A DNA stretch of 64,000 nt from Micromonospora chokoriensis (GCF_900091505.1 NZ_LT607409.1:2356001-2420000), one strand, 5' to 3'; positions 18,481-29,052 are shown, counted from the stretch's first letter. The notes: generated by a model from the letters alone, not told the origin. Numbers and translations: made by a program.

Positions 18481-19152
18481 TCAGCCCTTGGCTGCCTGTG
18501 CCTGGAGCTGCCGGAGGTTGTTCAACTCGGACTGCTGGGTGGCCTTCATGGTCTTGGCCACCCGCAGCACCTCGTCGTTGTCGGTCTCGCCGAGTGCCGC
18601 GTCGATCATGTGGATGCCGCCGAGGTGGTGGGCGTACATCAGGGTGAGGAACTGCCTGTCGACCTCGATGCCCTGGGCGTCGCGCAGGGCGGTCATCTGC
18701 GCCGGTGTGGCCATGCCCGGCATCAGGCCGTCCTTGACGGTGGCGCCGTCGGACATCCACGACATCGGCGGCTGCGAGCCGGTGGGGCTCAAGTCCCACT
18801 CGCGGAGCCAGGTCTGCATGGCGCCGATCTCACCCTGCTGGCCGGTGGCGATGTCGACGGCGATCTGCCGCACCTCGGGGAGGGTGGCCGACCGGTACGC
18901 GATCAGGCTCATCTCCACCGCCTGCGCGTGGTGGGACGTCATGTCCCGGGCGAAGCCCGCTTCGACCGAGGCGTCACCGGGCCGGGTGAGTCGGGGGGTG
19001 AGCAGGCCGCCCGCGTACCCGAGGAGGAGCCCCACCACCACCATGACGGCGAGCGCCAGCACGCCGTAACGCGCCGGCTGGGCCCGGCCGCCCTCGTCCG
19101 GGACGGCCGGGGTGTCGTCGTATTCGCTGTCGGTGGTGGTGGGGGCGGTCAT
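18481..19152 (-). CDS. DUF305 domain protein, membrane-anchored
   Basis: 223 residues. A single N-terminal helix (YGVLALAVMVVVGLLLGYAGGLL) anchors an external helical DUF305 domain. This domain carries the duplicated ferritin-like motif: MTSHHAQAVEM in the first half and MYAHHLGGIHMI in the second, both rich in His and Met. In other systems such His/Met-rich modules are linked to copper or other metal handling. It is 8 bp downstream of the DUF3105 gene and forms an operon with it, an arrangement common in actinomycetes. Confidence 0.88.
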   Translation of the reverse strand: MTAPTTTDSEYDDTPAVPDEGGRAQPARYGVLALAVMVVVGLLLGYAGGLLTPRLTRPGDASVEAGFARDMTSHHAQAVEMSLIAYRSATLPEVRQIAVDIATGQQGEIGAMQTWLREWDLSPTGSQPPMSWMSDGATVKDGLMPGMATPAQMTALRDAQGIEVDRQFLTLMYAHHLGGIHMIDAALGETDNDEVLRVAKTMKATQQSELNNLRQLQAQAAKG

Positions 19153-19160
19153 CGGGGTCC

Positions 19161-19976
19161 TTACTGGGTGGGCTGCTGCTGCTGTTGGAGCTCACGCGGG
19201 GTGGTGCCGGTGGCGGTGATGCCGGTGTTGCAGAGCGCCGTCGGGCCCTCGACCGAGGCGTTGACCCGCAGGTCCTTGATGAACTCGTCGATCCGCGAGT
19301 CGTCGGCGTTGTCGAGCTTGAGCTGGTAGCCCCACGCCTGAAGCGAGATCGGCTTGTCCAGACCCTCGTACGGGCTCATGAAGGTCTTCTCGACGCCGCG
19401 CACCTTGCCGGCGAGCTTCTCGACCTGGTCCTGCGGCAGGTCGGGGCGGTAGGTGATCCATACCGCGCCGTGCTCCAGGCTGTGCACCGCGTGCTCGTTG
19501 GCGATCGGGGCGTCGTAGACGTCGCCCATGCAGTTCTGCCAGGCAGCGTTGTGCACGCCGCCCACCGGCGGCGAGTAGTTCCAGGTCAGCGGACCCGACT
19601 TGTGTGACTCGTACTTGAGGCTGTCGGGGTCGGACTTGCGGATGTTGGCGATGCCCTCGATGGCGTTGGCCCGCTTGTCCCACGGCTTCGAGCCCTGGAA
19701 CGACGCCCAGGCGCCGTACCCGATGATGCCGGCTGCCAGCACGCCGACCGCGACGAACAGCGCGATCGGGCCCCAGGCGCGGCCCTGGGTCACCTTGACC
19801 GGGGTGACCGGCTTGCGGGGGCCCTTGCCGCCGGCCCGGGGGGAGCCCGCCGGCTTGCCCGTCGGCTTGCCGGAACCGGCCTTGGCGCCGGACGCAGGCC
19901 GGCCCGCTGCCGGCTTCTTGCCGGTGCTGACCACGGTCGGGCGGCGCTCCGGGCCACCCGGGGTGCTGATGCTCAT
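19161..19976 (-). CDS. DUF3105 domain protein, membrane-anchored
   Basis: 271 residues. A Lys/Pro/Gly-rich cytoplasmic tail (residues 1-65) is followed by one helix (IALFVAVGVLAAGIIGYGAWA) and an external DUF3105 domain. Typical segments are YSPPVGGVHNAAWQNC, ANEHAVHSLEHGAVWITY and SLQAWGYQLKLD. The HxxxHSLEHG cluster could bind metal. The protein ends with a Gln-rich tail. It is the first gene of the pair with DUF305; the function of neither is known. Confidence 0.87.
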   Translation of the reverse strand: MSISTPGGPERRPTVVSTGKKPAAGRPASGAKAGSGKPTGKPAGSPRAGGKGPRKPVTPVKVTQGRAWGPIALFVAVGVLAAGIIGYGAWASFQGSKPWDKRANAIEGIANIRKSDPDSLKYESHKSGPLTWNYSPPVGGVHNAAWQNCMGDVYDAPIANEHAVHSLEHGAVWITYRPDLPQDQVEKLAGKVRGVEKTFMSPYEGLDKPISLQAWGYQLKLDNADDSRIDEFIKDLRVNASVEGPTALCNTGITATGTTPRELQQQQQPTQ

Positions 19977-20073
19977 CGTGCCTCGTCAAGTCGGTCGGTC
20001 AGGGGAATGGCGGGCCGGATGACGCGCAGGGGAGCCGCCGAGTGCCCGAGTCTACCCCCGATAACATGGTTGG

Positions 20074-21741
20074 GTGACTCCTGCAGAACTAGCCTCGGTC
20101 GTCCTTGCCGCCGCCCACGCCGTCTTCGAGCAGCGCGGGCTCGACCGCGCCGCGTTGCCGGCGAGCACCGTGGTGGAGCGACCGCGCAACCCCGAGCACG
20201 GCGACTACGCCTCGACGCTCGCGCTGCAGTTGAGCAAGAAGGTGGGCGTTCCGCCCCGGGAGCTGGCGACGGCCCTGGCCGACGAGCTGGGCCGGGCAGC
20301 GGGTGTCAAATCGGTGGAGATCGCCGGGCCGGGCTTCCTGAACATCCGGCTCGACGCGGCCGCCGCCGGGCAGCTCGCCCGACTGATCGTCGAGGCCGGC
20401 GCGGAGTACGGCCGCAGCGACCGCCTGGCCGGCGAGAAGATCAACCTTGAGTTCGTCTCGGCCAACCCGACCGGGCCGGTGCACATCGGCGGGGTGCGGT
20501 GGGCGGCCGTCGGTGACGCGCTGAGCCGGCTGCTGCGGGCCACCGGTGCCGACGTCGGCACGGAGTACTACTTCAACGACGCCGGTTCGCAGATCGACAG
20601 GTTCGCCCGGTCGCTGCTGGCCGCCGCCAAGGGTGAGCCGGCGCCGGAGGACGGCTACGGCGGGGCGTACATCGCGGAGATCGCCACCGCGGTGCAGGCC
20701 CGTCGGCCGGAGGTGCGCTCGCTCGACGACGACGCCGCCCAGGAGGTCTTCCGGGTCGAGGGCGTCGCGCTGATGTTCGACGAGATCCGGTCCTCGCTGC
20801 GCGACTTCGGGGTGGAGTTCGACACCTACTTCAACGAGAAGGACCTGCACGACCGGGGTGAGCTGGACCTGGCGCTGAACCGGCTGCGCGCGCAGGGGCA
20901 CCTCTACGAGTCCGAGGGCGCGACCTGGTTGCGCACCACCGACTTCGGTGACGACAAGGACCGGGTGCTGCGCAAGTCCAACGGCGAGTGGACGTACTTC
21001 GCCGCGGACTGCGCCTACTACCTGGACAAGCGCGAGCGCGGCTTCGAGCGGGTCGTGATCATGCTGGGCGCCGACCACCACGGCTACATCGGCCGGATGA
21101 AGGCCATGGCCGCGTGTTTCGGCGACGACCCGGAGCGCAACCTGGAGATCCTCATCGGGCAGCTGGTCAACCTGCTGCGCGACGGCGCCCCGATGCGGAT
21201 GAGCAAGCGGGCCGGCACGGTGATCACCCTGGAGGACCTGGTCGAGGCGATCGGCGTGGACGCCGCCCGGTACGCCCTGGCCCGCTACTCCAGCGACTCC
21301 CCGATCGACATCGACATCGAGCTGTGGACGCGGGCGACCCGCGACAACCCGGTCTACTACGTGCAGTACGTGGCCGCCCGGACGGCGGGCGTGGCCCGTA
21401 ACGCCGCCGAGGTGGGGCTGGTCCCGGGTGACGCCGACGCGTTCCGCCCCGAGCTGCTCGACCACGAGAAGGAGAACGAGCTGCTCAAGGCGCTCGCCGA
21501 GTTCCCGGCGGTGGTGGCGACCGCCGCCGAGCTGCGCGAGCCGCACCGGGTGGCCCGTTACCTGGAGGAGAGCGTCGCCGCCTCCTACCACCGGTTCTAC
21601 GACAACTGCCGGGTGCTGCCGTTGGGCGACGAGGAGGTCACCGACCTGCACCGGGCCCGGCTCTGGCTGAACAACGCCACCCGCACGGTGATCGCCAACG
21701 GGCTGCACCTGCTCGGCGTGTCCGCCCCGGAGAGGATGTAG
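20074..21741 (+). CDS. argS: Arginyl-tRNA synthetase
   Basis: 555 residues, normal for class I ArgRS. The N-terminal Add-1 domain (residues 1-95) precedes [14 protein letters not shown], which carries the HIGH-type signature as [18 protein letters not shown] follows, and the KMSKS-equivalent is MRMSKRAGT. The C-terminal DALR anticodon-binding domain includes [11 protein letters not shown] and [17 protein letters not shown]. It attaches Arg to tRNA-Arg in the cytoplasm. GTG 20074 is the start. It heads a run with lysA, hom and thrC: lysA begins 4 bp after its stop. Confidence 0.97.
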   Translation: MTPAELASVVLAAAHAVFEQRGLDRAALPASTVVERPRNPEHGDYASTLALQLSKKVGVPPRELATALADELGRAAGVKSVEIAGPGFLNIRLDAAAAGQLARLIVEAGAEYGRSDRLAGEKINLEFVSANPTGPVHIGGVRWAAVGDALSRLLRATGADVGTEYYFNDAGSQIDRFARSLLAAAKGEPAPEDGYGGAYIAEIATAVQARRPEVRSLDDDAAQEVFRVEGVALMFDEIRSSLRDFGVEFDTYFNEKDLHDRGELDLALNRLRAQGHLYESEGATWLRTTDFGDDKDRVLRKSNGEWTYFAADCAYYLDKRERGFERVVIMLGADHHGYIGRMKAMAACFGDDPERNLEILIGQLVNLLRDGAPMRMSKRAGTVITLEDLVEAIGVDAARYALARYSSDSPIDIDIELWTRATRDNPVYYVQYVAARTAGVARNAAEVGLVPGDADAFRPELLDHEKENELLKALAEFPAVVATAAELREPHRVARYLEESVAASYHRFYDNCRVLPLGDEEVTDLHRARLWLNNATRTVIANGLHLLGVSAPERM

Positions 21742-21745
21742 CCCG

Positions 21746-23131
21746 ATGCGCGCTCACGAGGCCGGTGCGCTGCACGCGGACATCAGCAACCGGGGGCCGG
21801 CGTGGCTGCGTACCCCGGAGGACGTCAACGCCCTGCTGCCGACGCTGTGGCCGCGCAGCGTGACGCGCGGCGCGGACGGCGCGGTCGCCGTCGCGGGCCT
21901 GAGCGTCCGCGACATCGCGGCCGAGTTCGGCACCCCGGTGTACGTCCTCGACGAGGACGACCTGCGGTCGCGCTGCCGCGACTTCCGGGCGGCCTTCCCG
22001 ACCGAGGACGTCTTCTACGCGGGCAAGGCGTTCCTCTGCCGGGCGGTGGTCCGGATGATCGCCGAGGAGGGCCTGCACCTGGACGTCTGCAGCGGTGGTG
22101 AGCTGGCCACCGCGCTCTCGGCCGGGATGCCGCCGGAGCGGATCGGCTTCCACGGCAACAACAAGTCGGTCGCCGAGCTGGGCCGGGCGTTGGACGCCGG
22201 AGTGGGCCGGATCATCGTCGACTCGTTCACCGAGATCGACAGGCTCACCGCGCTGGCCCGCGAGCGCGGGGTGCGGCCCCGGGTGCTGGTTCGGGTGACG
22301 GTGGGGGTCGAGGCGCACACCCACGAGTTCATCGCCACCGCCCACGAGGACCAGAAGTTCGGCTTCTCCCTCGCTGGCGGCGCCGCCGCGAACGCCGCCT
22401 TCAAGATCCTCGACGAGGGTGTGCTGGAGCTGCGCGGCCTGCACTCGCACATCGGCTCGCAGATCTTCGACGCCAGCGGCTTCGAGGTCTCCGCCCGCCG
22501 GGTGCTCGCCCTCCAGGCGCAGATCCGCGACGCGCGCGGGGTGGAGCTGCCCGAGCTGGACCTCGGCGGCGGCTTCGGCATCGCGTACACCACGCAGGAC
22601 GACCCGGCCACCCCGCAGGACCTGGCCAAGCGGCTGCGCAAGATCGTCGACTCGGAGTGCGCGGCGGAGAACCTGGCCGTGCCCCACCTGTCGATCGAGC
22701 CGGGTCGGGCCATCGTCGGGCCGGCCGTGTTCACCCTCTACGAGGTCGGCACGGTCAAGACCCTCGACGGCATCCGGACGTACGTCAGCGTCGACGGCGG
22801 GATGAGCGACAACATCCGTACCGCGCTCTACGACGCGTCGTACTCCGCGACGCTGGCCTCGCGGGCCTCGACCGCGCAGCCGTTGCTCGCCCGCGTGGTG
22901 GGAAAGCACTGTGAGTCCGGGGACATCGTGGTGAAGGATGAATTCCTGCCCGCCGACGTGCAGCCCGGAGATCTTGTCGCCGTGCCCGGCACCGGTGCGT
23001 ACTGCCGCAGCATGGCCAGCAACTACAACCATGTGCCGCGTCCACCGGTGATCGCCGTACGCGACGGCCAGGCACGCCTGATCGTCCGGCGGGAAACCGA
23101 AGAGGACCTGCTCGCATTGGATGTTGGATGA
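21746..23131 (+). CDS. lysA: Diaminopimelate decarboxylase
   Basis: 461 residues of the fold-III PLP decarboxylase family. Lys94 in FYAGKAFLC forms the Schiff base. GLHSHIGSQIFD, LDLGGGFGIAYT, EPGRAIVG and the C-terminal CESGD with the dimer-contributed Cys follow. It converts meso-diaminopimelate to L-lysine and CO2, the last step of lysine synthesis. The N-terminal ~60 residues form an extension typical of actinomycete LysA. The stop overlaps the hom start (ATGA), so the two genes of the aspartate pathway are coupled. Confidence 0.97.
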   Translation: MRAHEAGALHADISNRGPAWLRTPEDVNALLPTLWPRSVTRGADGAVAVAGLSVRDIAAEFGTPVYVLDEDDLRSRCRDFRAAFPTEDVFYAGKAFLCRAVVRMIAEEGLHLDVCSGGELATALSAGMPPERIGFHGNNKSVAELGRALDAGVGRIIVDSFTEIDRLTALARERGVRPRVLVRVTVGVEAHTHEFIATAHEDQKFGFSLAGGAAANAAFKILDEGVLELRGLHSHIGSQIFDASGFEVSARRVLALQAQIRDARGVELPELDLGGGFGIAYTTQDDPATPQDLAKRLRKIVDSECAAENLAVPHLSIEPGRAIVGPAVFTLYEVGTVKTLDGIRTYVSVDGGMSDNIRTALYDASYSATLASRASTAQPLLARVVGKHCESGDIVVKDEFLPADVQPGDLVAVPGTGAYCRSMASNYNHVPRPPVIAVRDGQARLIVRRETEEDLLALDVG

Positions 23132-24450
23132 CGTCACCTGTGCGCTTGGCGCTGCTCGGCTGCGGCACTGTCGGCCAGGAGGTGGTCCGCCTGCTGCACG
23201 AGCAGTCGGCCGACCTGGCCGCCCGGGTCGGCGCTCCGCTGGAGATCGCCGGCATCGCCGTGCGGCGGCTCGGCCGCGACCGGGGTGACCTGCCGGTCGA
23301 CGAGAGCCTGTTCACCACCGACGCGCTCGGGCTGATCAAGCGCGACGACGTGGACGTGGTGGTCGAGGTGGTCGGCGGCATCGAGCCGGCCCGAGGCTGG
23401 CTGGTCGAGGCGCTGCGCGCCGGCAAGAGCGTGGTCACCGCCAACAAGGCGCTGCTCGCCGAGGACGGCGTGGCCCTGCACGAGGCGGCGGCCGAGGGCG
23501 GCGGCGACCTCTACTACGAGGCGTCCGTGGCCGGTGCCATCCCGCTGCTGCGCCCACTGCGCGAGTCGCTGCACGGCGACCGGATCAACCGGGTCACCGG
23601 CATCGTCAACGGCACCACCAACTTCATCCTCTCCGCGATGGACGCGACCGGCGCCGGCTTCGCCGAGGCACTGGAAGAGGCAACCGCACTGGGGTACGCG
23701 GAGGCCGACCCGACCGCCGACGTCGAGGGCTTCGACGCGGCGGCGAAGGCGGCGATCCTCGCGTCGCTGGCGTTCCACACCCGGGTCGGCGCGGCGGACG
23801 TGCACCGCGAGGGCATCACCGAGGTGACCGCCGCGGACATGGCCAGCGCGCAGGCGATGGGCTGCACGATCAAGCTGCTCTGCATCGCGGCCCGGGGTGT
23901 CGACGCAGGCGGCCGGGAGACCGTCAGCGTCCGGGTGCACCCGGCGATGATCCCGCGCAGCCACCCGCTGGCCAGCGTCGGTGACGCGTTCAACGCGGTC
24001 TTCGTCGAGGCGGACGCCGCCGGGCAGTTGATGTTCTACGGCCGGGGGGCCGGGGGCGCGCCGACCGCGAGCGCGGTGCTCGGCGACGTGGTCGCGGTGT
24101 CCCGCAACCGGCTCGCCGGGGTGCGCGCGGCCAGCGAGAGCGCGTACGCGGACCTGTCGGTGCGGCCGATGGGCGAGGCGTTGACCCGTTACCACGTCAG
24201 CCTCGACGTGGCCGACCGTCCGGGTGTGCTGGCCGCGGTGGCGGGCGTGTTCGCCCGGCACGACGTGTCGATCGCGACGGTGCGGCAGGGCTCCGCGGGT
24301 GGGGCTCCCGGCCGGGACGGCGACGCGGAGCTGGTCATCGTCACCCACGTGGCACCGGACGCCGCGCTCGCCGCGACGGTGGGTGAGCTGCGCGGTCTGG
24401 ACATCGTCCGGTCGGTGACGAGTGTGCTGCGGGTCGAGGGCGGCGCCTGA
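23128..24450 (+). CDS. hom: Homoserine dehydrogenase
   Basis: 440 residues. The NAD(P) domain starts with LLGCGTVGQEV. The catalytic domain includes GIVNGTTNFIL, EADPTADVEGFDAA and the conserved Lys and Asp region around AAKAAILASLAF. A C-terminal ACT domain (YHVSLDVADRPGVLAAVAGV) probably senses threonine for feedback inhibition. It reduces aspartate semialdehyde to homoserine, the branch to threonine and methionine. The 4-bp overlap with lysA and the thrC gene 138 bp downstream place it in a lysine-threonine cluster. Confidence 0.97.
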   Translation: MTSPVRLALLGCGTVGQEVVRLLHEQSADLAARVGAPLEIAGIAVRRLGRDRGDLPVDESLFTTDALGLIKRDDVDVVVEVVGGIEPARGWLVEALRAGKSVVTANKALLAEDGVALHEAAAEGGGDLYYEASVAGAIPLLRPLRESLHGDRINRVTGIVNGTTNFILSAMDATGAGFAEALEEATALGYAEADPTADVEGFDAAAKAAILASLAFHTRVGAADVHREGITEVTAADMASAQAMGCTIKLLCIAARGVDAGGRETVSVRVHPAMIPRSHPLASVGDAFNAVFVEADAAGQLMFYGRGAGGAPTASAVLGDVVAVSRNRLAGVRAASESAYADLSVRPMGEALTRYHVSLDVADRPGVLAAVAGVFARHDVSIATVRQGSAGGAPGRDGDAELVIVTHVAPDAALAATVGELRGLDIVRSVTSVLRVEGGA

Positions 24451-24588
24451 GTCGTTGGGCCATCGACGGGGCTGCTCGCGCGTCCCGCCAGGTGGGTTAG
24501 CCCGGGTCTGCCCTCGACAGCTCGGGCAACGTGGTCCAAGGTGGCCCCGACGAGGTCGGCGCACGGTGCCAGAGGCGAGGAGAGCGAC

Positions 24589-25638
24589 ATGTGGCGGGGT
24601 CTGATCGAGGCGTACCGGGATCGGCTGCCGGTCACCGAGGCCACGCCGGTCGTCACGCTGCACGAGGGGAACACCCCGCTGTTGCCCGCCCCGGTGCTGT
24701 CCGCCCGCATCGGCTGCGACGTGCACCTGAAGGTGGAGGGCGCCAACCCGACCGGTTCGTTCAAGGACCGGGGCATGACCGTGGCGGTGTCCAAGGCGGT
24801 CGAGGCCGGCAACAAGGCGATCATCTGCGCCTCCACCGGCAACACCAGCGCCTCCGCCGCGGCGTACGCGGCGCGGGCCGGGCTGACCTGCGCGGTGCTG
24901 GTGCCGCAGGGCAAGATCGCCCTGGGCAAGCTCGCCCAGGCGCTGGTGCACGGCGCGAAGCTCCTCCAGGTGAGTGGCAACTTCGACGACTGCCTCTCGC
25001 TCGCCGCGAAGCTGGCCCAGGACCACCCGGTCGCCCTGGTCAACTCGGTCAACATCGACCGGCTCCACGGCCAGAAGACCGCCGCCTTCGAGATCGTCGA
25101 GGCGCTCGGCGACGCGCCCGACATCCACTGCCTGCCGGTCGGCAACGCCGGCAACATCTCCGCCTACTGGATGGGATATTCCGAGGAGCGGGCCGCCGGC
25201 ACCACCACCCGCACGCCGAAGATGTACGGCTTCCAGGCCGCCGGGGCGGCCCCGATCGTGACCGGCGAGGTGGTGCCGGAGCCGTCGACCATCGCCACGG
25301 CGATCCGGATCGGCAACCCGGCGAGCTGGACCAAGGCGCTGGACGCCCGGGACACCTCCGGTGGGTTGATCGCGTCGGTGACCGACCGGGAGATCCTGTC
25401 GGCGTACCGGCTGCTCGCCAGGGAGGTCGGGGTCTTCGTCGAGCTGGGCAGCGCGGCGAGCGTCGCCGGCCTGCTCCAGCAGGCCGCGGCGGGCGCGGTG
25501 CCGCCCGGTTCGACTGTCGTCTGCACCGTCACCGGCCACGGTCTGAAGGACCCGGAGTGGGCGATCTCCACGGCGCCGGCCCCGTTGACCATCGCGAACG
25601 ACCCGATGGCGGCGGCCCGGGCTCTCGACCTGGCCTGA
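24589..25638 (+). CDS. thrC: Threonine synthase
   Basis: 349 residues, the short bacterial type. The PLP lysine is in [11 protein letters not shown]; the phosphate-binding loop is [12 protein letters not shown], and [18 protein letters not shown] is the substrate loop. It converts O-phosphohomoserine to threonine. ATG 24589 has the ribosome site gaggagag; the open frame upstream is not coding. The 138 bp after hom holds no gene and no convincing leader peptide. Its usual partner thrB is not adjacent but 5.7 kb downstream. Confidence 0.96.
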   Translation: MWRGLIEAYRDRLPVTEATPVVTLHEGNTPLLPAPVLSARIGCDVHLKVEGANPTGSFKDRGMTVAVSKAVEAGNKAIICASTGNTSASAAAYAARAGLTCAVLVPQGKIALGKLAQALVHGAKLLQVSGNFDDCLSLAAKLAQDHPVALVNSVNIDRLHGQKTAAFEIVEALGDAPDIHCLPVGNAGNISAYWMGYSEERAAGTTTRTPKMYGFQAAGAAPIVTGEVVPEPSTIATAIRIGNPASWTKALDARDTSGGLIASVTDREILSAYRLLAREVGVFVELGSAASVAGLLQQAAAGAVPPGSTVVCTVTGHGLKDPEWAISTAPAPLTIANDPMAAARALDLA

Positions 25639-25659
25639 GCACGCCAGCGGCGACGGTGG

Positions 25660-25677
25660 GCCGCCCCCGGGGGCGGC
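25660..25677. terminator. GC palindrome after thrC, possible weak terminator
   Basis: An 18-bp perfect palindrome (gccgcccccgggggcggc) lies 22 bp past the thrC stop. It has no central loop and no T-run, so its efficiency is doubtful, but it marks the boundary between thrC and the RND transporter gene. Confidence 0.35.
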
Positions 25678-25753
25678 GGGGGTTCCGGTGATCGAGTCCG
25701 GCACACTTTCACGTATCCCCGCCCGCATTCTCGTTCAGGAGTGAACCAGGCCG

Positions 25754-28700
25754 ATGTCGCTGCTCGCCAGATTCAGCCTCGCCAACCGAGGGCTGATCGC
25801 CCTCATCGCGGTGGTGACCACGGTGTTCGGAGCGTTCGCCGTGCCGTCGCTGAAGCAGCAACTGCTGCCGTCGCTCGAGTTCCCGGCCGCGTTCATCGTG
25901 GCCGCCTACCCCGGTGCCGGTCCCGAGATCGTCGAGTCGCAGGTGACCGAGCCGATCGAGAACGCCCTCCAGGGCATCCCGGGGCTCGACAAGATCACCT
26001 CCACGTCCCGTGAGGGGTCGGCCACCGTCCAGGTGACGTACGAGTTCGGCACCGACCTGGACGACGTGGTCAACAAGATGCAGACCGCGTTGAGCCGGAT
26101 CGACGCCCAGCTGCCGGAGAGCGTCGACCCGCAGGTCATCGCGGGTAGCACCGACGACCTCCCGGCCGTGGTGCTGGCCGCCGCCGGCACTGCCGACGGG
26201 CGCGCGCTCGCCGAGAAGCTGCGCGCGACGGTCGTGCCCGAGCTGGAAAGCATCGAGGGGGTACGCACCGTCGAGGTGACTGGCACCCGCGACGACGTCG
26301 TGGTGGTCACCCCGGACCCGGCGAAGCTGGCCGCCGCGAAGATCCAGCCGACGGCGATCGGCGCGGCGTTGAAGACCAACGGCGTGGCGGTTCCGGCCGG
26401 CGCGGTGACCAGTGGGGCGTTGGCGCTCCCGGTCCAGGTCGGCGCACCGATCGGCACCATCGAGGACCTGCGTGGCATCGTGGTCGCCCCGGGCGCGGCA
26501 CCTGTCCGTCTCGGCGACGTGGCGACTGTCGAGCAGCAGCTCGCCCCGGCCACCGCGATCACCCGTACCAACGGCAAGGACAGCCTCGGCATCGCCGTCA
26601 CCGCCTCGCCGGACGGCAACGCCGTGCAGATCTCGCACGAGATCCGCGACCGGCTGGCCGACCTGAAGGACGCCTCCGGCGCGGAGCTGACAGTCGTCTT
26701 CGACCAGGCGCCGTTCGTCGAGAAGTCGATCGAGTCGCTGACCACCGAGGGCCTGCTGGGCCTGGTGATGGCGGTCATCGTCATCCTGGTCTTCCTGCTG
26801 TCGGTGCGCTCGACGGTGGTCACCGCCGTCTCCATCCCGCTCTCCGTGCTGGTGGCGCTGATCGTCCTGTGGATCGGTGACTACTCGCTCAACCTGCTCA
26901 CCCTCGGCGCGTTGACCATCGCGGTGGGCCGGGTGGTGGACGACTCGATCGTGGTGTTGGAGAACATCAAACGCCATCTGGAGTACGGCGAGGAGAAGCG
27001 GCACGCCATCATCACCGGCGTCCGCGAGGTGGCCGGCGCGGTGACCGCGTCCACCCTCACCACGGTGGCGGTGTTCGCGCCGATCGCGCTGGTCGGCGGG
27101 TTCGTGGGTCAGCTCTTCGCGCCGTTCGCGATCACCGTGACGGTGGCCCTGCTCGCGTCGCTGCTGGTGTCGCTGACCGTGATCCCGGTGCTCGCGTACT
27201 GGTTCCTCAAGCCGCGCGGCGGCACCGCGGACGACGAGGCGGTGCGGCGCGACGCGGAGGAGAAGGAGTTGCGCAGCCCGTTGCAGCGGGCGTACCTGCC
27301 GGTGATCGGCTTCGCCACCCGCAAGCGGTCGACCCGCTGGATCACCGTCGGGCTCGGTCTGCTGGTGCTCTTCGGCACGTTCGGGCTGGCGCAGAAGCTG
27401 GAGACCAACTTCCTGGACGACTCCGGCCAGGACACCCTGAACATCAGCCAGGAGTTGCCGGCCGGCAGTGGGCTGGCGGCCACCGACGCGGCGGCCAAGC
27501 AGGTCGAGTCGGTGCTGTCCCGCACGGACGGCGTCGAGACGTACCAGGTGACCGCCGGCGCCGGGGACAACCCCTGGGCGGGCGGCGGCGGCAACAACGT
27601 CGCGAACTGGTCCCTCGCTCTCGACGGTGACACCGACGCCAAGCAGATGCGTGAGGTGCTGCGTAAGGAGTTCGACAAGCTCGGCACGAGCGTGGGTGAG
27701 ATCAGCTTCGGTGGTGGGCAGGAGGCGTCGACCAGTCGGCTCGAGGTCATCGTTCAGGCCTCCGACCCGGAGGTGCTGACCCGGGCGGCCGAGGAGGCGC
27801 GGGCGGCGATGGCCGGTGTGCCGGACGTCGAGGACGTCTCCACCAGCCTGGCCGAGCGGGTGCCGAGGGTCGACGTGACTGTCGACCGGGTCGCCGCCGG
27901 TCGGGTCGGGCTCACCGAGGCCGCTGTCGGGCAGTTGGTGTCGCAGGCGTTCCGGGGTGCGCCGCTCGGGCAGGTCGCGCTCGACGGCCAGCAGCAGAAC
28001 GTGGTGCTGCGGCTGGGCACGCAGCCGCCGGTGACAGTGGAGGAACTGCGGGCGTTGCCGGTGGGTCCGGTCAAGCTGGACGACATCGCGGACGTCACGC
28101 AGGGCGAGGGGCCGCAGCAGGTCACCCGGATCGACGGCGAGCGCAGCGTGTCGGTGAGCGGCACGGCGACCGGGTCGAACCTGGGCGCGACGAGCAAGGA
28201 GTTGCAGAAGCGCCTGGACGGCATCGACGTCCCCGGTGCCAGCTTCACCATCGGTGGCGTCAGCGCGGATCAGGCCGACGCGTTCGGTGACCTGGGCCTG
28301 GCGGTGCTGGCCGCCATCGCGATCGTCTTCCTGATCATGGTGGCCACGTTCCGTAGCCTCACCCAGTCACTGATCCTGCTGATCTCCATCCCGTTCGCGT
28401 CGACCGGCGCGATCGGTTTGCTGCTGATCACCGGGACGCCGCTCGGCGTACCGGCGTTGATCGGTGTGCTGATGCTGGTCGGCATCGTGGTGACGAACGC
28501 GATCGTCCTGCTCGACCTGATCAACCAGTACCGTGCGCAGGGCATGGGGGTCCGGGAGGCGGTGGTCGAGGGCGGCCGACGCCGGCTGCGTCCCATCCTG
28601 ATGACCGCGGTGGCGACCATCTTCGCGCTGCTGCCGATGGCGCTCGGGTTGACCGGCGAGGGCGGCTTCATCTCGCAGCCGCTGGCGGTCGTGGTGATCG

Positions 28701-29035
28701 GTGGTCTGCTCAGCTCGACGTTGCTCACGCTGATCCTGGTGCCGACGCTGTACACGATGGTGGAGCACACCAAGGAGTCGCTGCGGAACCGGCGTGATCG
28801 GCGGCGCTCCGGCGAGCCGGTGGTGGACGGAGCGGAGGCCGACGAGGCAGCAGCCCCGAACCAGGTCGCGGTGCCCAGCGGCGCGCCCGCCCCGGCGGCG
28901 ACCGAGGGTACGCCGCAGGCGGCCCCGCGTCCCGCCCCGTCGGGCGCGTTGGTGGAGGGCACGGACCAGTTCGAGGTGCTGCGGCTGCCCCGTAGTCGTA
29001 CCTCGCCGCTGCCTCCGTCGGAGCCGACCGAGTAG
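25754..29035 (+). CDS. RND family multidrug efflux permease (HAE1-like)
   Basis: 1093 residues with the two-fold RND layout: TM1, a large porter/docking loop, TM2-6, then the same again. The TM4 proton-relay pair is Asp396-Asp397 in GRVVDDSIVVLENI. Other family segments are FPAAFIVAAYPGAGPEIVE near the N-terminus and LLMLVGIVVTNAIVLLDLINQ in the second half. In Gram-negative bacteria such pumps need an adaptor and an outer-membrane channel; here no adaptor gene is nearby, as with SwrC-like pumps of Gram-positives. The ~90-residue Pro/Ala-rich tail is presumably cytoplasmic. It is inserted between thrC and thrB and ends at a strong terminator. Confidence 0.92.
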   Translation: MSLLARFSLANRGLIALIAVVTTVFGAFAVPSLKQQLLPSLEFPAAFIVAAYPGAGPEIVESQVTEPIENALQGIPGLDKITSTSREGSATVQVTYEFGTDLDDVVNKMQTALSRIDAQLPESVDPQVIAGSTDDLPAVVLAAAGTADGRALAEKLRATVVPELESIEGVRTVEVTGTRDDVVVVTPDPAKLAAAKIQPTAIGAALKTNGVAVPAGAVTSGALALPVQVGAPIGTIEDLRGIVVAPGAAPVRLGDVATVEQQLAPATAITRTNGKDSLGIAVTASPDGNAVQISHEIRDRLADLKDASGAELTVVFDQAPFVEKSIESLTTEGLLGLVMAVIVILVFLLSVRSTVVTAVSIPLSVLVALIVLWIGDYSLNLLTLGALTIAVGRVVDDSIVVLENIKRHLEYGEEKRHAIITGVREVAGAVTASTLTTVAVFAPIALVGGFVGQLFAPFAITVTVALLASLLVSLTVIPVLAYWFLKPRGGTADDEAVRRDAEEKELRSPLQRAYLPVIGFATRKRSTRWITVGLGLLVLFGTFGLAQKLETNFLDDSGQDTLNISQELPAGSGLAATDAAAKQVESVLSRTDGVETYQVTAGAGDNPWAGGGGNNVANWSLALDGDTDAKQMREVLRKEFDKLGTSVGEISFGGGQEASTSRLEVIVQASDPEVLTRAAEEARAAMAGVPDVEDVSTSLAERVPRVDVTVDRVAAGRVGLTEAAVGQLVSQAFRGAPLGQVALDGQQQNVVLRLGTQPPVTVEELRALPVGPVKLDDIADVTQGEGPQQVTRIDGERSVSVSGTATGSNLGATSKELQKRLDGIDVPGASFTIGGVSADQADAFGDLGLAVLAAIAIVFLIMVATFRSLTQSLILLISIPFASTGAIGLLLITGTPLGVPALIGVLMLVGIVVTNAIVLLDLINQYRAQGMGVREAVVEGGRRRLRPILMTAVATIFALLPMALGLTGEGGFISQPLAVVVIGGLLSSTLLTLILVPTLYTMVEHTKESLRNRRDRRRSGEPVVDGAEADEAAAPNQVAVPSGAPAPAATEGTPQAAPRPAPSGALVEGTDQFEVLRLPRSRTSPLPPSEPTE

Positions 29036-29052
29036 GTCCGACCCCAGCACGG

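Noticed and set aside
24451..24588. Threonine attenuator or leader peptide between hom and thrC
   Set aside because: No short frame rich in Thr/Ile codons and no convincing terminator/antiterminator pair was seen.
20089..25728. Long minus-strand open frames opposite argS, lysA, hom and thrC (up to 864 codons)
   Set aside because: They are antisense to strongly recognised genes and their products are Arg/Gly/Val/His-rich without any family motif, as expected from high-GC codon bias.
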